From Solanum dulcamara (taxonomy: Eukaryota; Streptophyta; Magnoliopsida; Solanales; Solanaceae), in contig NC_077243.1 of the NCBI RefSeq assembly GCF_947179165.1, positions 5,574,001 to 5,638,000 of the forward strand: DNA of 64,000 nt, in the 5' to 3' direction. Below, one piece after another: positions 60,550-64,000 of the stretch. The translations under genes were made by a program, and so were the position numbers. Within the stretch, counting starts at the first letter, position 1, and the number at the start of each line of letters is the position of its first letter. The notes beneath the pieces were generated by a model, which had not been told where the DNA came from, ran no database searches, and saw only the letters and a program-made list of their open reading frames with translations.

Positions 60550-61454
60550 GGAAAAAGGCTCATAAATACCTTTTTTTATTTTTTGATCTAAAAATACCTT
60601 CAATCTATTTTTTTGGCTCAAGAATATCCATAACATATTGGAAATGACTCAAAAATACCATCTCTTTATCTTTTAATCTAAAAATACCCTCAACCTTTAC
60701 TTTTAGTTCAAAAACACCCCTCCTTTCATTTCAACTATAGTTAAAATGAAAAATAAATTATTTATGTTATCAAACTTTTTAGTTACCGAGATTAAAGGAA
60801 AAAGAATAAAATTTGGCTAATTAATATATTTATAGACTTAACGATTCATCCTCAACACTAAAGAAAATAATTATATATTGATTCAAATTATAAGTAGAAG
60901 ATTTTCTAATAAGATATCTATTTACTAATTTTTTTAGTTGAGTAAAAATTATATTGGAGATTACACATTTTAATCGATATTTCATAGAGTTAACGATTTA
61001 TCCTCAATACTAAAAATAAATATGTAACTATTTATTGATTCAAATTTTAAGTAGAAGTTCTCTAATTGATTTTAATCTTTTAGTCCGGTAAAATTTACTA
61101 TTTAAAAAAAATTAATTTAGTTCAAATAATAAAATTACAGATTTTTATATGGTAAAAGTTTAAACGACATTAAAATCATAAATGTTAGATATACAAATAT
61201 AAAGACATAACAAAAGTTGATGATATTTTTAGACTAAGAGGTGGAGGGGGGGGGGGGTATTCTTGAACCAATAACAAACGTTGAAGGTATTTTTAGACCA
61301 AAAGATGGAAGAAAGATATTTTTGAATCATTCCCAATAGGTTGGGGGTATTCTTGAGCCAAAAAATAGATTAGGAATATTTTTAGACAAAAAGGTGAAAA
61401 AAGGATATTTACGAGCCTTTTCTCATAGATGAGGGGTATTTATGAGCTTTTTCC
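60550..61454. mobile_element. foldback-type element with repeated subterminal arms
   Basis: The left end GGAAAAAGGCTCATAAATAC and right end (complement) GGAAAAAGCTCATAAATACC are inverted. Both arms, about 170-230 bp, consist of 30-45-bp units of the type AAAAATACCTTCAATCTATT followed by TTGGCTCAAGAATA, repeated several times and mirrored. The interior holds its own direct repeat (period about 152, TTAACGATTCATCCTCAA at 60838 and a variant at 60990). Flanking duplication not identified. Confidence 0.78.
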
Positions 61455-62158
61455 CTAAATAATTACATGATTACCTAATACCCTAACCAAACACAAGATA
61501 AAAATAATCCTATTTTATATTCTGAGATTATTGTATTTTATACCTCACTCACACATGACTCTTTATTGTTAAGGCCCACAAAATAGTTGGCTTCGAGTCA
61601 CGCAATTTTTTAGGTAAAAAATACAAATTTTACTATTTTAGTAGTTAGTTACTTAAATTCATGTTAGTTTGAAATATTATGAATCTTATCAAATTTTAAA
61701 TTTTGAATACATATATTTTATGTGTGCAGATACATCCAAATACATGTATCTTAAATACATAAATCAAAATTCAAAACTAGATCTAATTTATGTTGGATAT
61801 ACTATATCTATATGCATGAAGTCTAAACTGAATCGGTCGACCTTCTGTATATAGCCTTTAAGGTTAAGGCCCAGAAAACACATGGCTTCTTACCCAAATT
61901 TTACATGTCAAACAAACATTTTACAAAATTAGTATATAATTCAATAATTTTTTACATTTAAAATTGCCAAATTATTGAAAAGTATTGTTTTTTTTTCATT
62001 TCTTTCTACTGTACTTTTACATTTACATTTTTCAAAGTTGTATGCACATAGTTTTTGCGTCTTTAATATAGATATATTACTATGTTTTAACACATTATAT
62101 ACATTGTTATGCATTAATTATACCTGTATGCATAAAATAAATATTGCTTATATATTGA

Positions 62159-62398
62159 GGGATCGTTTGATTGAGAACAAATTATCTTAAAATTAATTAT
62201 TTTGAGATTAGCTATTTTGGGATAAGATGGGATAATTTATCCCACCATGTATATGGGATAACTTATTCCATCACAATGATATGAATGGTGAAATAAGTTA
62301 TCCCAAACTTGTCAACCAAACAAGCCAAAATTTTATCTCTGAACTATTTTTTTATCTTAAGACTATTTATGTTTACCCGTTACACTAAACAACCCCTG
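62159..62398. mobile_element. MITE family B, copy 2
   Basis: The reverse complement aligns end to end with 17471-17706. Shared blocks are ATAAATAGTCTTAAGATAAA, GAGATAAAATTTTGGC, TTGACAAGTTTGGGATAAC and GATGGAATAAGTTATCCC. The ends GGGATCGTTTGATTGAG and CACTAAACAACCCC are inverted. Confidence 0.75.
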
Positions 62399-63275
62399 AA
62401 AGTACAAACCTTGGAAGTGAAAAATCAAAATATAATTATACTTAAAGGCAGTCTATAAGCATCAGTGCTGCAAAATCTCTTAAATTAAATTATTCTCTAG
62501 ATTTTAAAACTTCTTCATACCTAGATTAATTGGTTAATTCAACATGGAACAAAGGAATATGATTTAATTTCCTTAATATGCAAATTGAAAAAAAAATCAA
62601 TAACAAACAATTAGATTTTCACCTTATAATTTCTTCGACACCTAAATTAATCGGACGTGTTTAAATCGATAAATTTATCAAACTTCTCTATTTATTCAAT
62701 TTATTTTATTGTAAACTTTCCCACGCCTAATTTTTTCTCCTATCCCAATCTGTTTACAAGAAAAGCAACTCATGTGTACCTGCACGTGAGTATTAAATTT
62801 GCAATCTCTATCAGAAAAAGTTTATTATATGTGCGTGTGTACATTAAAAATAATTTTGTAGATTTATACATGCTCCAAACTCTAAGCAGTGGGTTCTGTT
62901 TTGGTTAAATCCGCCTAACTAATTTTGTCTCTTAACAAAGAGCAAGGCTTTGTTCCTTTTAGCATTTTTTTTGACCTTTTAATACGTTGATTCGTTGGAT
63001 TAATTTATTTTAAATTAAAATAACAAAAATAAGCGAAGAACCGAAATCTTAACATACTCAATTTTTCCTTTTTTTGGAAAAAAATATATTTTGACAGATG
63101 TCCTCTGCCTCTGCTGCATGCGTTCCCATCTTTTTTCTATCTCTCTTGCTTGTCCTTTGTTCACTAATACTGGCGTCACTTTTTGGGTCTTTTTGCACTT
63201 TGTGTGTCCGTTTCCTTCTTTAATTTTTGTTTTGGGTTTGCAGTGCTCTTCTTTGTTCTTCGTTTGCTGTGAAAA

Positions 63276-63404
63276 ATGGGTGCCCTGGCTCGTGCTTCTG
63301 TTTCGGAGGAGGACGACGAACGCAACAAAAGACTTCTTGAAGCTGGGAATGAGCTGCTACAACAGCCTCCTCCTTCTAAAGAGGAGCTTCTGGAGAAACT
63401 TGAT
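63276..63404 (+). CDS. PDS5-like sister-chromatid cohesion cofactor, first coding exon (partial)
   Basis: ATG at 63276 opens 43 codons, [20 protein letters not shown] to ...EELLEKLD, ending at a donor GTGAGA (63405). The blocks [24 protein letters not shown] match the N-terminus of plant PDS5 proteins (AGN.LL..PPSS..ELL..LD). PDS5 is a HEAT-repeat regulator of cohesin in sister-chromatid cohesion, DNA repair and meiosis. The remaining exons lie past the right edge; the following 596 bases show no second exon I can support. Short-form plant PDS5 homologues (C/D/E) start in the same way. The call rests on one exon. Confidence 0.7.
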
Positions 63405-64000
63405 GTGAGAGCCTTTTCTTTTCTCTTTCCATCTGTTTATTAGCTTTAACCTACGAAGCTAAAAGTACATAACGACTAATGGGCCTCAATTTTTGTACTT
63501 TTTTCGCCCACTGAGATTAAAGCTTCAATGCAAATGTGCGTTGCTTCGACGCTGTTGTTTGTAACTTGTCTAATGAATTCCTAAACTGGTTTGAAATTTG
63601 TTTCAGGTCAGCAATTCTTTAATTAATCCCAGGATGATATGATCCCTAACTGGTTACCCTTCTTTGGAAAATTTAGTAGTTTAGTTTGTTTACTACCTGA
63701 ATTTTCACCTTATATTAGTAGTGAGGGTTTGATTCCCACATTGTGTATGTAATGTAGATTGATCATGGTTTGCATCAGGTGAGATTCTGATAAGCATCCC
63801 TAGTGAAAGATCATCTCCTATAAGAGGTCTATTTCTTTTTAAAGACATTCCAGTAATTAAAAGCTCTGTCTATGTCCTCTTAGCATAGAGGGGTCAAAGT
63901 CCAGATAAGGGATGTGGTAGGTTGATCCATTGAATCTCTGAATTGGGCCGAAATAGCGGAATGGATACATAGGTTTCATACACTTGATGCCTTCTAGTTT
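63405..64000 (+). other. first intron of the PDS5-like gene (incomplete)
   Basis: AT-rich intronic sequence following the GTGAGA donor. No acceptor followed by a PDS5-like frame was recognised before the window ends. Confidence 0.55.

Larger units (their letters stand above)
60430..63275. other. divergent intergenic region between SDF2 and PDS5-like gene
   Basis: It contains a large foldback element (60550-61454), MITE family B copy 2 (62159-62398) and AT-rich sequence without coding signal. The last 250 bases, with pyrimidine-rich stretches, are the promoter and leader of the PDS5-like gene. Confidence 0.6.

Overview
The window is nuclear DNA of a flowering plant. It is AT-rich, with intron-split genes using GT..AG junctions and many short transposable elements (SINEs, hAT-like and PIF-like MITEs, LINE remnants). 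The repeat types (a Au/SolS-like tRNA-derived SINE, a hAT MITE with CAGTGGCGG ends, an RTE-type LINE tail) and the gene sequences point to Solanaceae, probably Solanum. That is inference from recognised sequence; no search was run.

I rebuilt ten protein genes from exons that join in frame. In order: (1) 4108-10432 (+), a 238-residue plant membrane protein with a mitochondrial-type N-terminus; (2) 11109-13718 (+), a MAM33/p32 mitochondrial-matrix protein; (3) 19064-19780 (-), a single C2H2 zinc-finger protein with EAR motifs; (4) 27703-30986 (+), a uL30 (ribosomal protein L7) family protein; (5) 31499-31843 (+), a small YfiM-like membrane protein; (6) 33218-35334 (-), a NIP6;1-type aquaporin; (7) 46159-49907 (+), a FACTOR OF DNA METHYLATION (XS/XH) protein; (8) 52239-53063 (-), a CAF1 deadenylase; (9) 56111-59914 (-), the ER MIR-domain protein SDF2; (10) 63276 to beyond the right edge (+), the first coding exon of a PDS5-like cohesin cofactor. 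They are unrelated housekeeping and regulatory genes; nothing suggests an operon-like cluster. Exon coordinates are given in each entry.

The rest is intergenic and intronic DNA rich in repeats. Several elements still have target-site duplications readable by eye: an RTE LINE (7022-7718), two SINEs (9005-9179, 22536-22724) and hAT-like MITEs (36469-37105, 39068-39347, 44597-44838). Two MITE families each occur as a pair of full-length copies in opposite orientation. A 26-bp minisatellite lies at the left edge.

The most unusual structures are: a long near-perfect inverted repeat in intron 1 of the first gene, whose arms carry a coding-like gene fragment; an array of six palindromes at 43301-43686 with a higher-order inverted layout; an ATG-free leader that stays open in frame ahead of SDF2; and a short upstream ORF in the spliced leader of CAF1. 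No rRNA, functional tRNA or CRISPR array was seen.
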